64,000 nt of DNA from UBA1926 sp002337215 (GTDB taxonomy: Bacteria > Planctomycetota > Phycisphaerae > Phycisphaerales > UBA1924). Both the position numbers and the translations under genes were made by a program. The notes below the pieces were generated by a model, which saw only the letters and a list, made by a program, of their open reading frames with translations, was not told the origin of the DNA and searched no databases. Of the stretch, positions 52,903 through 60,588 are shown piece by piece (position 1 is the stretch's first letter; each line of letters opens with the position of its first letter). The stretch covers positions 32,136 through 96,135 of the forward strand of contig CAXBAF010000015.1 of the NCBI GenBank assembly GCA_963973795.1, read 5' to 3'.

Positions 52903-53958
52903 ATGCCCCTCAAGAACTGTACTGCCGCCATCGCCGCGACCGCGCTCGCCGCGGGGCTCGCGACCGCCGGGGAGATCAACCCCGTCGCGGTGCTCGACGT
53001 GAATGGGTCCGCGTTCATCAACGCCGAGATCTCGACCTTCATCGGATCGGTCATGGCGACCGACAACACCGCCGGCGTGATCGGCACGCTCAGCCTGTCG
53101 TCGAGCGATTTCTCGACCATCCCGGGCGATCTCGATCTCGTCGATCTCGACCTGATGCTCATCCCCCCGGCGATGCCGACCGGCAGCATCGACGGCGGCG
53201 AGTTCCTGGGCTCCGCCGGGCCCGTCGGCCTGACGCTCGAAGCCGTCAGCATGATCCCCAATAAGGGCGGCAAAAAGAAAGCCGCCCAGGAGAGCGGCGG
53301 CATCGCGACCTACCAGATCGAGCTCGCCCTCACCGGCGACGCCTTCGCGACCTACGACCTCATCGCCGTCGATCCGGCCGAGGACGTCTCGATCGACCTG
53401 ATGACCACCGGCCCCGCCAACGCTCGGCTCGAGATCTTCACCGTCAACTCGGTGATGGGCGAACTCACCGTCGAAGCGACGCTCTTCCTCGAGACGGTCC
53501 GCATCCCGTTCGAACCGGGTCTCGTCGAGGTCTACCTGTCCGACGCGTCGAACATGTCGCTCACCGCGACCGGCGAAGACCCCGGACCGGCCGACACACC
53601 CGACTTCTGCAGCATCGCCGACGTCGCCGCCCCCTGCGGCACCGTCGACCTCGCCGATATCGCTGCGTTCGTCTCGGGCTTCACCGGAGGCGATCTGAAC
53701 GTCGACCTCAACCGCGACGGCCTGCTCGACCTCGTCGACATCACCGCCTTCGTCACCGCGTTCCAGGTCCACGACTGCCCCGGCACCGACACCTACTACT
53801 GCTACTACGGCGGCCCCAACGGCTACGCCGCGATCGGCTTCCACCAGGGCGATTCGACCTACGCATTGGGCGACCACACCGCCCTCACCGCGGGCATCGC
53901 CGTCTCCGGCGCCGCCCTCATGCTCGGGTTCGGCTCTTTCCGCCGCAAGCAGGCCTGA
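52903..53958 (+). CDS. Secreted protein with internal dockerin-like module and C-terminal membrane tail
   Basis: 351 residues from ATG 52903, with GGGAG 7 nt upstream (GTG 52897 is less likely). Signal peptide: AAIAATALAAGLATAG. The middle is an unrecognised beta-rich domain with a Lys-rich loop (NKGGKKKAAQ). The dockerin-like module (about residues 224-295: CSIADVAAPCGTVDLADIAA with an extra Cys, then DLNRDGLLDLVDIT with a canonical loop, ending DCPG) is not terminal here. It is followed by about 60 residues containing a Tyr/Cys-rich patch (DTYYCYYGGPNGYAA), a hydrophobic helix (LTAGIAVSGAALMLGFGSF) and a basic end (RRKQA), like a sorting or anchor signal. It is the last member of the dockerin block. 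Confidence 0.78.
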   Translation: MPLKNCTAAIAATALAAGLATAGEINPVAVLDVNGSAFINAEISTFIGSVMATDNTAGVIGTLSLSSSDFSTIPGDLDLVDLDLMLIPPAMPTGSIDGGEFLGSAGPVGLTLEAVSMIPNKGGKKKAAQESGGIATYQIELALTGDAFATYDLIAVDPAEDVSIDLMTTGPANARLEIFTVNSVMGELTVEATLFLETVRIPFEPGLVEVYLSDASNMSLTATGEDPGPADTPDFCSIADVAAPCGTVDLADIAAFVSGFTGGDLNVDLNRDGLLDLVDITAFVTAFQVHDCPGTDTYYCYYGGPNGYAAIGFHQGDSTYALGDHTALTAGIAVSGAALMLGFGSFRRKQA

Positions 53959-53980
53959 CCGGATCGCCGAGCGATCGGCA

Positions 53981-55381
53981 TCAACCCAGCTTTCCGCCCG
54001 CCGCGGCCTCGACACCTGTCGGGGCCGTGACTTTTTTTGCCTCTCCGTCCCCCGGGTCCCCGTCTGCGAGCCGCCAGAGCACCGCGAGCAGCAGGAACAG
54101 CATCAGCGCGACCCAGTCCTTCATCAGCGTCAGATCGACCAGCGACGCGCCGAGGAAGCCCGCGAGCGCCGTCGCCGCCGCCGCGACCCTGGGCTCGCGC
54201 AGCCGAGCGCGCACAGACGCGACCGCCGACCCGATGAGGTACACGAAACTCGCGAGCCCCACGAGCCCCCGCTCGCTCAGCATCTCGAGGACCAGATTGT
54301 GCGCCCACGGGATGATGCGCTTCTCCGTCTCATACCACTCGGGGAACGTGACGCGGAACCCGTACCACGACGGCTTGTAATACTCGCCGAACGTGAACAC
54401 GCCCTTGCCGAGAACGGGCGACTCGCGGAACATCGCCCACGCGACGATCCAGAGGCCGACCCGGCCGTCCTGACGCAGCCGCAGAAAATCACTCGCGCGA
54501 TCGCGGACGCCCATGAGATCGAGCGCGAGGAGCCCACCGACCAGGCACACGATCGCGCCCGCGGCCCCGAGCGCGACGCGCCAGCCGACGACCAGCCACG
54601 CCCACACGAACACAACGCCGCCCATCGTCAGCCACGCGTTTCGGCTCTTGCTCGCGATCAGCGACACGACCACCGCCGGGCCGATGAGCACGCACCCGAT
54701 CACGAGCCAGCGCCACCCGCGCGCACGGAGCCATTCCCACGCGAAGGGGAGCAGCACCGGCACGATCACCAGGTCGTTGGGATGGGGCAGCGACGCGCTC
54801 ACGCGATCGAACACACGCACCGAGCCCATCGTCAGCGGGCTCCAACTGAACAGCGCCCGGCTCGCCCCGTCCACGGAGATCACCACCGCGATCAGCCCGA
54901 GGCAACCGAACAGCCGATCGATCGCCCCCCGCGTCAACAAGACCCGGCGCGTGATCAGGAAGACTATCGCGACGACCGGCATGAACGTGCTGAGCCGGAG
55001 CGAGAGTTCGCGGTGCTCGGAGGTGACGATCGTGAGCGCGTGCACCGCAAGGTAGACCCCAACCGGCACCAGTCCACGCCAGCGCCGGAAGCCGACCCGG
55101 TCGGCCAGATCGCGCGGGCCGAGCGCCGCGTCGAAGACGCTCGCCCCGATCATCGCGTAGAGCAGCCAGTCGCGCACCCAGTCGGGCATGAACATCCCCG
55201 CGGGAAGCGTCAGCAGGTACGCGAGCAGACAGCCTTCGGCGATGCGGATCCACACGCCGCCCCGGTCGGGACCGCTCGGGCCGCTGGCACACACGGGTTT
55301 CGACAGACTTGTTTCAGCCGGGGGGATGGGCACCGCGGAGGTATCGGCGTCGCGGCGTCGGCATCGCGAGCGAGGGCGCAC
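53981..55381 (-). CDS. O-antigen ligase-like membrane protein
   Basis: Up to 466 residues; the longest frame begins at GTG 55381. The start is uncertain because that codon sits 3 nt from a strong hairpin; GTG 55333 or a later codon is plausible. About ten to twelve hydrophobic helices are present. The Wzy/WaaL-type large periplasmic loop is recognisable: SASLPHPNDLVIVPVLLPFA, SKSRNAWLTMGGVVFVWAW, then GRVGLWIVAWAMFRESPVLG, KGVFTFGEYY and IIPWAHNLVLEMLSERGLVG (the conserved H-N-x-x-L-E motif). Relatives attach or polymerise surface glycans. It is preceded on the same strand by a GT39-type glycosyltransferase and a phosphatase, which suggests surface-glycan assembly. Confidence 0.82.
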   Translation of the reverse strand: MRPRSRCRRRDADTSAVPIPPAETSLSKPVCASGPSGPDRGGVWIRIAEGCLLAYLLTLPAGMFMPDWVRDWLLYAMIGASVFDAALGPRDLADRVGFRRWRGLVPVGVYLAVHALTIVTSEHRELSLRLSTFMPVVAIVFLITRRVLLTRGAIDRLFGCLGLIAVVISVDGASRALFSWSPLTMGSVRVFDRVSASLPHPNDLVIVPVLLPFAWEWLRARGWRWLVIGCVLIGPAVVVSLIASKSRNAWLTMGGVVFVWAWLVVGWRVALGAAGAIVCLVGGLLALDLMGVRDRASDFLRLRQDGRVGLWIVAWAMFRESPVLGKGVFTFGEYYKPSWYGFRVTFPEWYETEKRIIPWAHNLVLEMLSERGLVGLASFVYLIGSAVASVRARLREPRVAAAATALAGFLGASLVDLTLMKDWVALMLFLLLAVLWRLADGDPGDGEAKKVTAPTGVEAAAGGKLG

Positions 55382-55383
55382 GA

Positions 55384-55432
55384 AAAACGAGGGGCAACGC
55401 CCCTCGTTTTGGGCCCTCCGTCATCGGGAGGG
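55384..55432 (-). terminator. Double hairpin before the O-antigen ligase-like gene
   Basis: Hairpin 1 is a perfect 12-bp stem AAAACGAGGGGC-AAC-GCCCCTCGTTTT (55384-55410) with T-runs on both strands, so it could terminate in either direction. Hairpin 2 (CCCTCC-GTCATCG-GGAGGG, 55414-55432) lies just upstream on the minus strand. Both sit between the GT39-type gene stop and the ligase start. Confidence 0.75.
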
Positions 55433-55634
55433 AAAAGCCGACCGGGAGCACTCCTCCAGCTCCCAGCCAGCAACCGGCGGTCGATGCGAGCATGACCGCC
55501 GCCGTCCTGCGTCTCTCTCTGCTCCCACGAGGTTGCCCACCCAAACCGGGCAGGCACACCAACAACGGACGGACATGCAGCGTATCGAATCCGCGACCGC
55601 ACGCAAGCCTTGCGCGGCCCATCGGCGGGTGATT

Positions 55635-57275
55635 TTACGGACTTTCTGCACCCGCGCCCCGGTCAATTTGCGAACGGCCGGGCTCCACCAAGTACAAAGC
55701 CGCGCGATACTTATGAAAATCCCAACCGTCCTCGTCCGGCGCAAGTGACAAGGGCTCGACATCGCGGCCGTCGATCGTTTCGAGCCCCCGATCGCCGACA
55801 TCGGCGTCGGTCCGCAGCAAAGTTATAAACCGTGTTTCTACCGTGATGTCCCGGCCCTTCAGATCCAGCCCCGGAATCCAGAGAACGCGCGCTTCGAGAC
55901 CTTGCTGTGCGAGCGCGCGTTCGATTTCGAGCACGACCTCGGGCCGGGCTTCGACCACGCCGTCGGCGATCAGCACGATCGGCCCCGGATGCTCGACGAT
56001 CCAGTCGACCAGCGCTTCCCCGATCGCGATGCCGGTCGGAGAGCCGCTGGTTGCCCGCCGGTTCGCCTCGACCGTGTACATATAGCCGAGTGCACCGACG
56101 ATGAGCACCCCCGCGAGCAGCGTCGGCCGCCCCAGCACGAGCGGCCGCGCGATCCGACCACGCTTCGGCGTCAGCCATGCGCCGATCCCGGAGAGGTAGA
56201 CCCCGGCGAGCGGCGGGAGCAGGCAGGCCGCGGGGAGCGTGTACCGCGGATTGCGCACACCGAAGACCATGAAAACGCCGATCGCGATCAGCCAGGCGAG
56301 TGCGAGCGCGCGCGCGAGGCGGTACCGCTCGGGTGTGAATCCGGGCCCGTTCGATTCGGCGCGCGCATCCGGTCCCCACGGGAAGAACAACGCGAACGAG
56401 GCGGGAAGCACCGAGGCAAACGCAACGAACGGAAGCGTGAGCACGCCGACGATCATGCCGGGCTCGAACAGGAACGCCCCCGGGCTCTGGGTCACGGGCG
56501 CGACCGGTTCAGCAGCGGCGGCGCTCGCGATCATCCAGCCGAGACCGGCGATCAGACACCCCGCAACGGCGAGCGTGATCCAGAGCACGCCGGCGAGGGG
56601 CCGCCACGAGCGCGCGACGATGCACGCGGCGGCGACGACCCCCACGATCACCGGAACCGACGCGGGGCCCTTCGCGAGCGCGAACCAGACGACGCCAAAC
56701 GAGGCGATCATCGCCGAGAGCACCCGGGCCGGCCTCGTGCGCGCGAACATGACCGCGTCGATCAGCAGCAACGCGGCGATCTGCGTGCCCAGGTTGTTGA
56801 GCGGCTCGATCTCCGCGGCCCGGCCCGTCTCCCAGAGGACGGGCATGAGCGCCTGGGCGAGCCCGGCGCACAGGGCCGCCCGCGGGCCGAACCAGCGGCG
56901 TGCGAACCCGAACGCGAGGAACGCCATGATGGTGCACGACAGCGCCGAGACGGCCCTCGCGGCGAAGACGGTTTCGCCCAGCACCGCCGACATCCCCGCG
57001 ATCGCCCAGGGCATGCCGGGCGGCTTGCGGAGATAGGGCTGGTCGAACATCCGGGGGACGAGCCAGTCGCCCATGGACGTTGCCTGATCGGCTTCGCGGT
57101 CTCGCGCTGCCTCGAGCATCTCGTAGGCGGGGACGGCTCTGTGCGCCTCGGTGCCGAAGAAGCCGCCATCGCCCAGGCGGAACCAATAGACGAAGGCGCA
57201 CACCGTGAGAAGGGTCAGCAGTTGGAGTGCGAGCGGGAATGCCTTGCCCGGCTCGGTACGCGAGGGCGCGTTCAT
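55635..57275 (-). CDS. GT39-type (ArnT-like) integral membrane glycosyltransferase
   Basis: 546 residues from ATG 57275, which overlaps the upstream phosphatase stop (ATGA). The protein has about eleven hydrophobic helices. The first periplasmic loop reads GDGGFFGTEAHRAVPAYEML, in the place where ArnT/PMT enzymes carry a D/E-containing catalytic loop. Also visible are MFDQPYLRKPPGMPWAIAGM (the 'KPPL' type motif) and ARRWFGPRAALCAGLAQALM. A soluble C-terminal region of about 130 residues follows (GPIVLIADGVVEARPEVVLE). It probably transfers a sugar from a polyprenyl-phosphate donor to a lipid or glycan. The acidic residue of the catalytic loop is E rather than the usual D-E pair. Confidence 0.85.
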   Translation of the reverse strand: MNAPSRTEPGKAFPLALQLLTLLTVCAFVYWFRLGDGGFFGTEAHRAVPAYEMLEAARDREADQATSMGDWLVPRMFDQPYLRKPPGMPWAIAGMSAVLGETVFAARAVSALSCTIMAFLAFGFARRWFGPRAALCAGLAQALMPVLWETGRAAEIEPLNNLGTQIAALLLIDAVMFARTRPARVLSAMIASFGVVWFALAKGPASVPVIVGVVAAACIVARSWRPLAGVLWITLAVAGCLIAGLGWMIASAAAAEPVAPVTQSPGAFLFEPGMIVGVLTLPFVAFASVLPASFALFFPWGPDARAESNGPGFTPERYRLARALALAWLIAIGVFMVFGVRNPRYTLPAACLLPPLAGVYLSGIGAWLTPKRGRIARPLVLGRPTLLAGVLIVGALGYMYTVEANRRATSGSPTGIAIGEALVDWIVEHPGPIVLIADGVVEARPEVVLEIERALAQQGLEARVLWIPGLDLKGRDITVETRFITLLRTDADVGDRGLETIDGRDVEPLSLAPDEDGWDFHKYRAALYLVEPGRSQIDRGAGAESP

Positions 57276-58021
57276 CCGTCGCCGCCGTCCGTCGGTGTTG
57301 TGCTTGGCGGCGTGCTGGGCTGATCGATCTCGATCGGCTCGCCGGTCTCGATCGAGCGCGCGATCTCGTCCTTCCACGTCCGGTACATCGCGCGCATCTT
57401 CGGGTTATCCTCGGGATCGTGGCGGTAATCCTCGGCCTCGACGAGCGCGCGCTCGTCGTCCCACCCGTCGACCAGCGAGCGGTACAACGCCACGGCGCAG
57501 CCCGTCCGCTGGGCGCCCGCGGCGCAGTGGACGAGGACCGGCTGGGCCTCGGGATCGTTCATGATCCGCAGGGCCTCGGCATAACGGTTGGGATCGCCCG
57601 TCGCGTCGCCCTCGAGGTTGAGAACGTACCGCTGAACGCCCAGCAGGTCGGCGGTGTCCTGCTCGCGCTTCTCGCCCGCGGGGTCGCGGTCGTGGGCACC
57701 GAAGTCGATGATGGTCTTGATGCCACGCTCTTCGACGACGGACTTGAGGGCCGTGGTGGTGAGTTCACCCGATCGGTAGACCCGGCCTTCGTCGACGACG
57801 CCGAAGTTCTTGGGCACCAGATGGGGCACGACCCCCTCGACGACGAAGAGCCCGATCAGGAAGAGGATCGCGGCGACCAGCAACGCGTTGCGGGTGAACC
57901 GGTGCCATGACCAGGAGGGCCTCGGGGCCGAACCGGCGGCGGCGTCAACATCCGCCGAGACAGATCGGCTCGGGATGGATTGTTCTTCCGCGGGGTTTTC
58001 CGCCGATGAGTCGTTTGGCAT
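57272..58021 (-). CDS. Membrane-anchored tyrosine/dual-specificity phosphatase-like protein
   Basis: 249 residues. A disordered Ser/Pro-rich N-terminus is followed by one membrane helix (ALLVAAILFLIGLFVVEGVV), then a DSP-fold domain: FGVVDEGRVYRSGELTTTAL, GIKTIIDFGAHDRD, and the P-loop VLVHCAAGAQRTGCAVALYR (CX5R with Cys and Arg intact). The C-terminal tail is rich in Pro/Thr. The general-acid Asp loop is not obvious. Substrates of this group range from phosphotyrosine to phosphoinositides and prenyl or sugar phosphates. Coupling by ATGA overlap to a glycosyltransferase gene suggests a role in envelope glycan synthesis or its control (inference). It is divergent from recR. Confidence 0.85.
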   Translation of the reverse strand: MPNDSSAENPAEEQSIPSRSVSADVDAAAGSAPRPSWSWHRFTRNALLVAAILFLIGLFVVEGVVPHLVPKNFGVVDEGRVYRSGELTTTALKSVVEERGIKTIIDFGAHDRDPAGEKREQDTADLLGVQRYVLNLEGDATGDPNRYAEALRIMNDPEAQPVLVHCAAGAQRTGCAVALYRSLVDGWDDERALVEAEDYRHDPEDNPKMRAMYRTWKDEIARSIETGEPIEIDQPSTPPSTTPTDGGDG

Positions 58022-58050
58022 GGCAAATGCTAGGGAGGCGAGACCGAGCG

Positions 58051-58773
58051 ATGTCGGCGACGGCTAGAGTCCAACGAATGAGCGGCACACAGGATCGGCA
58101 ATCATCCGGCGGCGACGCGGCGGGACGGCCGAAATCGGGCGCTGTGGTGCGCGCCTCGGCGTACCCCGCGCCGGTGGATCGGCTGATCGCGGAGTTGAAC
58201 CGGCTGCCCGGGATCGGTCGGCGATCGGCCGAGCGGCTCGCGTTCCACCTGCTCAAGTCGTCGCCCGAGGAGGCGATGGGGCTCTCGTCGGCGATCGCGG
58301 AGCTCAAGAAAACGGTCAAGCACTGCTCGGTGTGCTTCAACCTGACCGACGAGGTGCCCTGCGTGGTGTGCGCGGATCCGCGGCGCGAGCGGGGATCTGT
58401 GCTGGTCGTCGAGCAGCCCAAGGACCTGATCGCGATCGAGCAGACCGGGATGTACCGCGGGACGTACCACATCCTGATGGGCCGGCTGAGCCCGCTGGAC
58501 GGGGTCGAGCCCGAGGACCTGACGATCGACGCGCTGCTCGCACGGATCGACGACCCCGCGATGAACGCGGGGGGCGAGCGGGTCACCGAGGTCATCCTGG
58601 GCCTGAACCCCACGCTCGAGGGCGACGGGACGGCGATGTACCTGCACGACCTGCTGGGCAAGAAGGGCGTGGGCGTGAGCCGGCTGGCGCGGGGGCTGCC
58701 CAGCGGAGGGTCGCTCGAGTTTGCGAACAAGGCCGTGCTCGCGGACGCGATCGCGGGACGGCAGAAGATGTAG
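58051..58773 (+). CDS. recR: Recombination protein RecR
   Basis: 240 residues from ATG 58051, with GGGAGG 12 nt upstream; ATG 58078 (231 residues) is an alternative. It has an HhH-containing start (VDRLIAELNRLPGIGRRSAE), a C4 zinc finger (CSVCFNLTDEVPCVVC), a Toprim domain (VLVVEQPKDLIAIEQTGMYR; ILMGRLSPLDGVEPEDL) and the closing GLPSGGSLEFANKAVLADAI. It works with RecO and RecF in gap repair. The N-terminal extension before YPAPVDRL is longer than in most RecR proteins. It is divergent from the phosphatase gene. Confidence 0.95.
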   Translation: MSATARVQRMSGTQDRQSSGGDAAGRPKSGAVVRASAYPAPVDRLIAELNRLPGIGRRSAERLAFHLLKSSPEEAMGLSSAIAELKKTVKHCSVCFNLTDEVPCVVCADPRRERGSVLVVEQPKDLIAIEQTGMYRGTYHILMGRLSPLDGVEPEDLTIDALLARIDDPAMNAGGERVTEVILGLNPTLEGDGTAMYLHDLLGKKGVGVSRLARGLPSGGSLEFANKAVLADAIAGRQKM

Positions 58774-58868
58774 GGAACTTGCGCTGCGTGCTGCGGCGCA
58801 AGGCACGAGGGCTTCGTTCCGGAGACCGATGACAGACCGACACAGAATGAACAGATCGGAATCAATTG

Positions 58869-58917
58869 CCTAGTGCCTAGTGCCTAGTGCCCAGTGCCCA
58901 GTGCCCAGTGCCCAGTG
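58869..58917. repeat. Seven-copy 7-bp tandem repeat upstream of rpoN
   Basis: Three copies of CCTAGTG are followed by four of CCCAGTG (58869-58917), then CCT, a C-run and the rpoN ATG at 58928. The array ends 10 nt before the start codon and occupies the place of a ribosome-binding site. Confidence 0.95.
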
Positions 58918-58927
58918 CCTCCCCCCC

Positions 58928-60544
58928 ATGCGTTTCGAAACCAGCCAATCCATGAAGCTCGGCCAGCAGATGAAGCTGGCGCCCAGGATGATCCAATCGA
59001 TGGAGATCCTGCAGATGTCGCTCGCCGAGCTGGAGGAGCGGATCGAGCAGGAACTGGCGAGCAACCCGACGCTGGAGCTGGTCGAGAACGAACGCGACAC
59101 GTCGTCGCGCGATGAGAACGAGCACGATCGCGCGGGCGAGGGCGAGCTCGATCTCTCGAACCCGGGCGAGGACGACTTTGCGCGCCTGGACCGGTACGAG
59201 GAATCGAACCCCGACGCGGCGGAGAACACCTTCGACGAAGACAACCGCTCGCCGCGTGAGAGCGACACGTTCGATCTCGATCGCCTGCCCTCGACGCGTG
59301 TGAGCGCCGCGGGGGAAGAGAAGTCGGCCGCGAAGATGGAGGCGATGGCGGCGACGCCCGCACGGGGCGAATCGCTCGGCGAGCAGCTCCTCCGGCAATG
59401 GGGCGTCGTGGACGTCACCGAGCCCCTCCGGCCCATCGGGGTCGCGATTATCTCGTTTCTCGACGAGGACGGGTACCTCCGGGTGCCGCTGGCGGAGATC
59501 GCCGACAAGGCGGCTCGGCCCGAGGGCGCGGCGGAATGGCCGCCCCCGATCGAGGACCTCGAACTCGCGTTGCAGGCGGTGCAGCTGCTGCTCGAGCCCG
59601 CGGGGATCGCGGCACGGGACGCGCGCGAGTGCCTGCTGCTGCAGATCGATGCGCAGCTCGACAGCCTGCACGATTCGATGATGGACGGCGAGCACGCCGG
59701 GAGCGGCGATGTCGTCGCGGTCGCGCCCATGGGTGTGCTGCGGGACGCGCGGACGATCATCGAGGACCACTTCGAGGACCTGATGAAGAACCGGCTCCCC
59801 AAGATCGCCGAGGCGGCGGGGATCGGGATCGACGACATCGGGCGCGCGCTCGACGCGTTGCGGAGGCTCAGCCTCGCGCCCGGGAAACGGCTCGTCGAGG
59901 AGCGCAACGAGCCGATCATCCCCGACGCCGTGGTCGAGTACGACGAGGACAACGACCGGTACATCGCGTATCTGACCGACAACCGTCTGCCCCAGGTCCG
60001 TCTCAACCGCGAGTACGCGCTCATGAGCAAGGACCGGGCGGTGCCCAAGTCGGACCGCGAGTTCCTCAAGAAGAACCTCTCCAACGCGCAGTGGCTGATG
60101 GACGCCGTCGAGCAGCGTCGGTCGACGCTGCTGCGGGTGGTGCGGGCGGTCGTGGAGGCGCAGCGCGAGGCGTTCGACCACGGGATGGGCTCGCTCAAGC
60201 CTTTGCCGATGACGCTGGTCGCCGAGCAACTCGGGGTGCACGTCGCGACGGTGAGCCGGGCGGTCGCCGAGAAGCACCTGCTCACGCCCCACGGCGTGCT
60301 GCCGCTCCGCGGGTTCTTCACGGGCGCGATGAGCACCGAGAGCGGTGAGGACGTGAGCAGCAACGCGATCAAGGCAACACTGCAAGAGATCATCGACGGG
60401 GAGGACAAGGCCAAGCCGCTCAGCGACGAGGCGCTCGCCAAGGCCCTCAACGAGAAGGGGTTCGAGATCGCCAGGCGCACGGTCGCGAAGTATCGCGGGC
60501 AGATGGACATCCCCGGGGCGCGGATGCGCAAGCAGTTCTCGTGA
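58928..60544 (+). CDS. rpoN: RNA polymerase sigma-54 factor
   Basis: 538 residues from ATG 58928, where homology begins (MRFETSQSMKLGQQMKLAPR, then MIQSMEILQMSLAELEERIE, the activator-interacting region I). An acidic region II follows (ERDTSSRDENEHDRAGEGEL and onward). The core-binding region contains ISFLDEDGYLRVPLAEIA. The DNA-binding HTH is LVAEQLGVHVATVSRAVAEK, and the RpoN box is intact (ARRTVAKYR, then GQMDIPGARMRKQF at the C-terminus). No Shine-Dalgarno sequence is present; instead a seven-copy heptamer array precedes the start, and the frame stays open through it. No sigma-54 activator gene is in the window. Confidence 0.95.
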   Translation: MRFETSQSMKLGQQMKLAPRMIQSMEILQMSLAELEERIEQELASNPTLELVENERDTSSRDENEHDRAGEGELDLSNPGEDDFARLDRYEESNPDAAENTFDEDNRSPRESDTFDLDRLPSTRVSAAGEEKSAAKMEAMAATPARGESLGEQLLRQWGVVDVTEPLRPIGVAIISFLDEDGYLRVPLAEIADKAARPEGAAEWPPPIEDLELALQAVQLLLEPAGIAARDARECLLLQIDAQLDSLHDSMMDGEHAGSGDVVAVAPMGVLRDARTIIEDHFEDLMKNRLPKIAEAAGIGIDDIGRALDALRRLSLAPGKRLVEERNEPIIPDAVVEYDEDNDRYIAYLTDNRLPQVRLNREYALMSKDRAVPKSDREFLKKNLSNAQWLMDAVEQRRSTLLRVVRAVVEAQREAFDHGMGSLKPLPMTLVAEQLGVHVATVSRAVAEKHLLTPHGVLPLRGFFTGAMSTESGEDVSSNAIKATLQEIIDGEDKAKPLSDEALAKALNEKGFEIARRTVAKYRGQMDIPGARMRKQFS

Positions 60545-60588
60545 GACGATCGGCGACGAGCGACTGAACCGGACGGCTCGTCCGTTGG

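Noticed and set aside
42680..53958. A cellulosome-like complex with scaffoldin
   Set aside because: No cohesin-like domain or glycoside hydrolase was recognised in the window, so a true cellulosome cannot be claimed.
55411..55622. Small frames between the GT39-type gene and the ligase gene
   Set aside because: No ribosome-binding site, biased Arg/Gly/Pro composition and overlap with strong hairpins.
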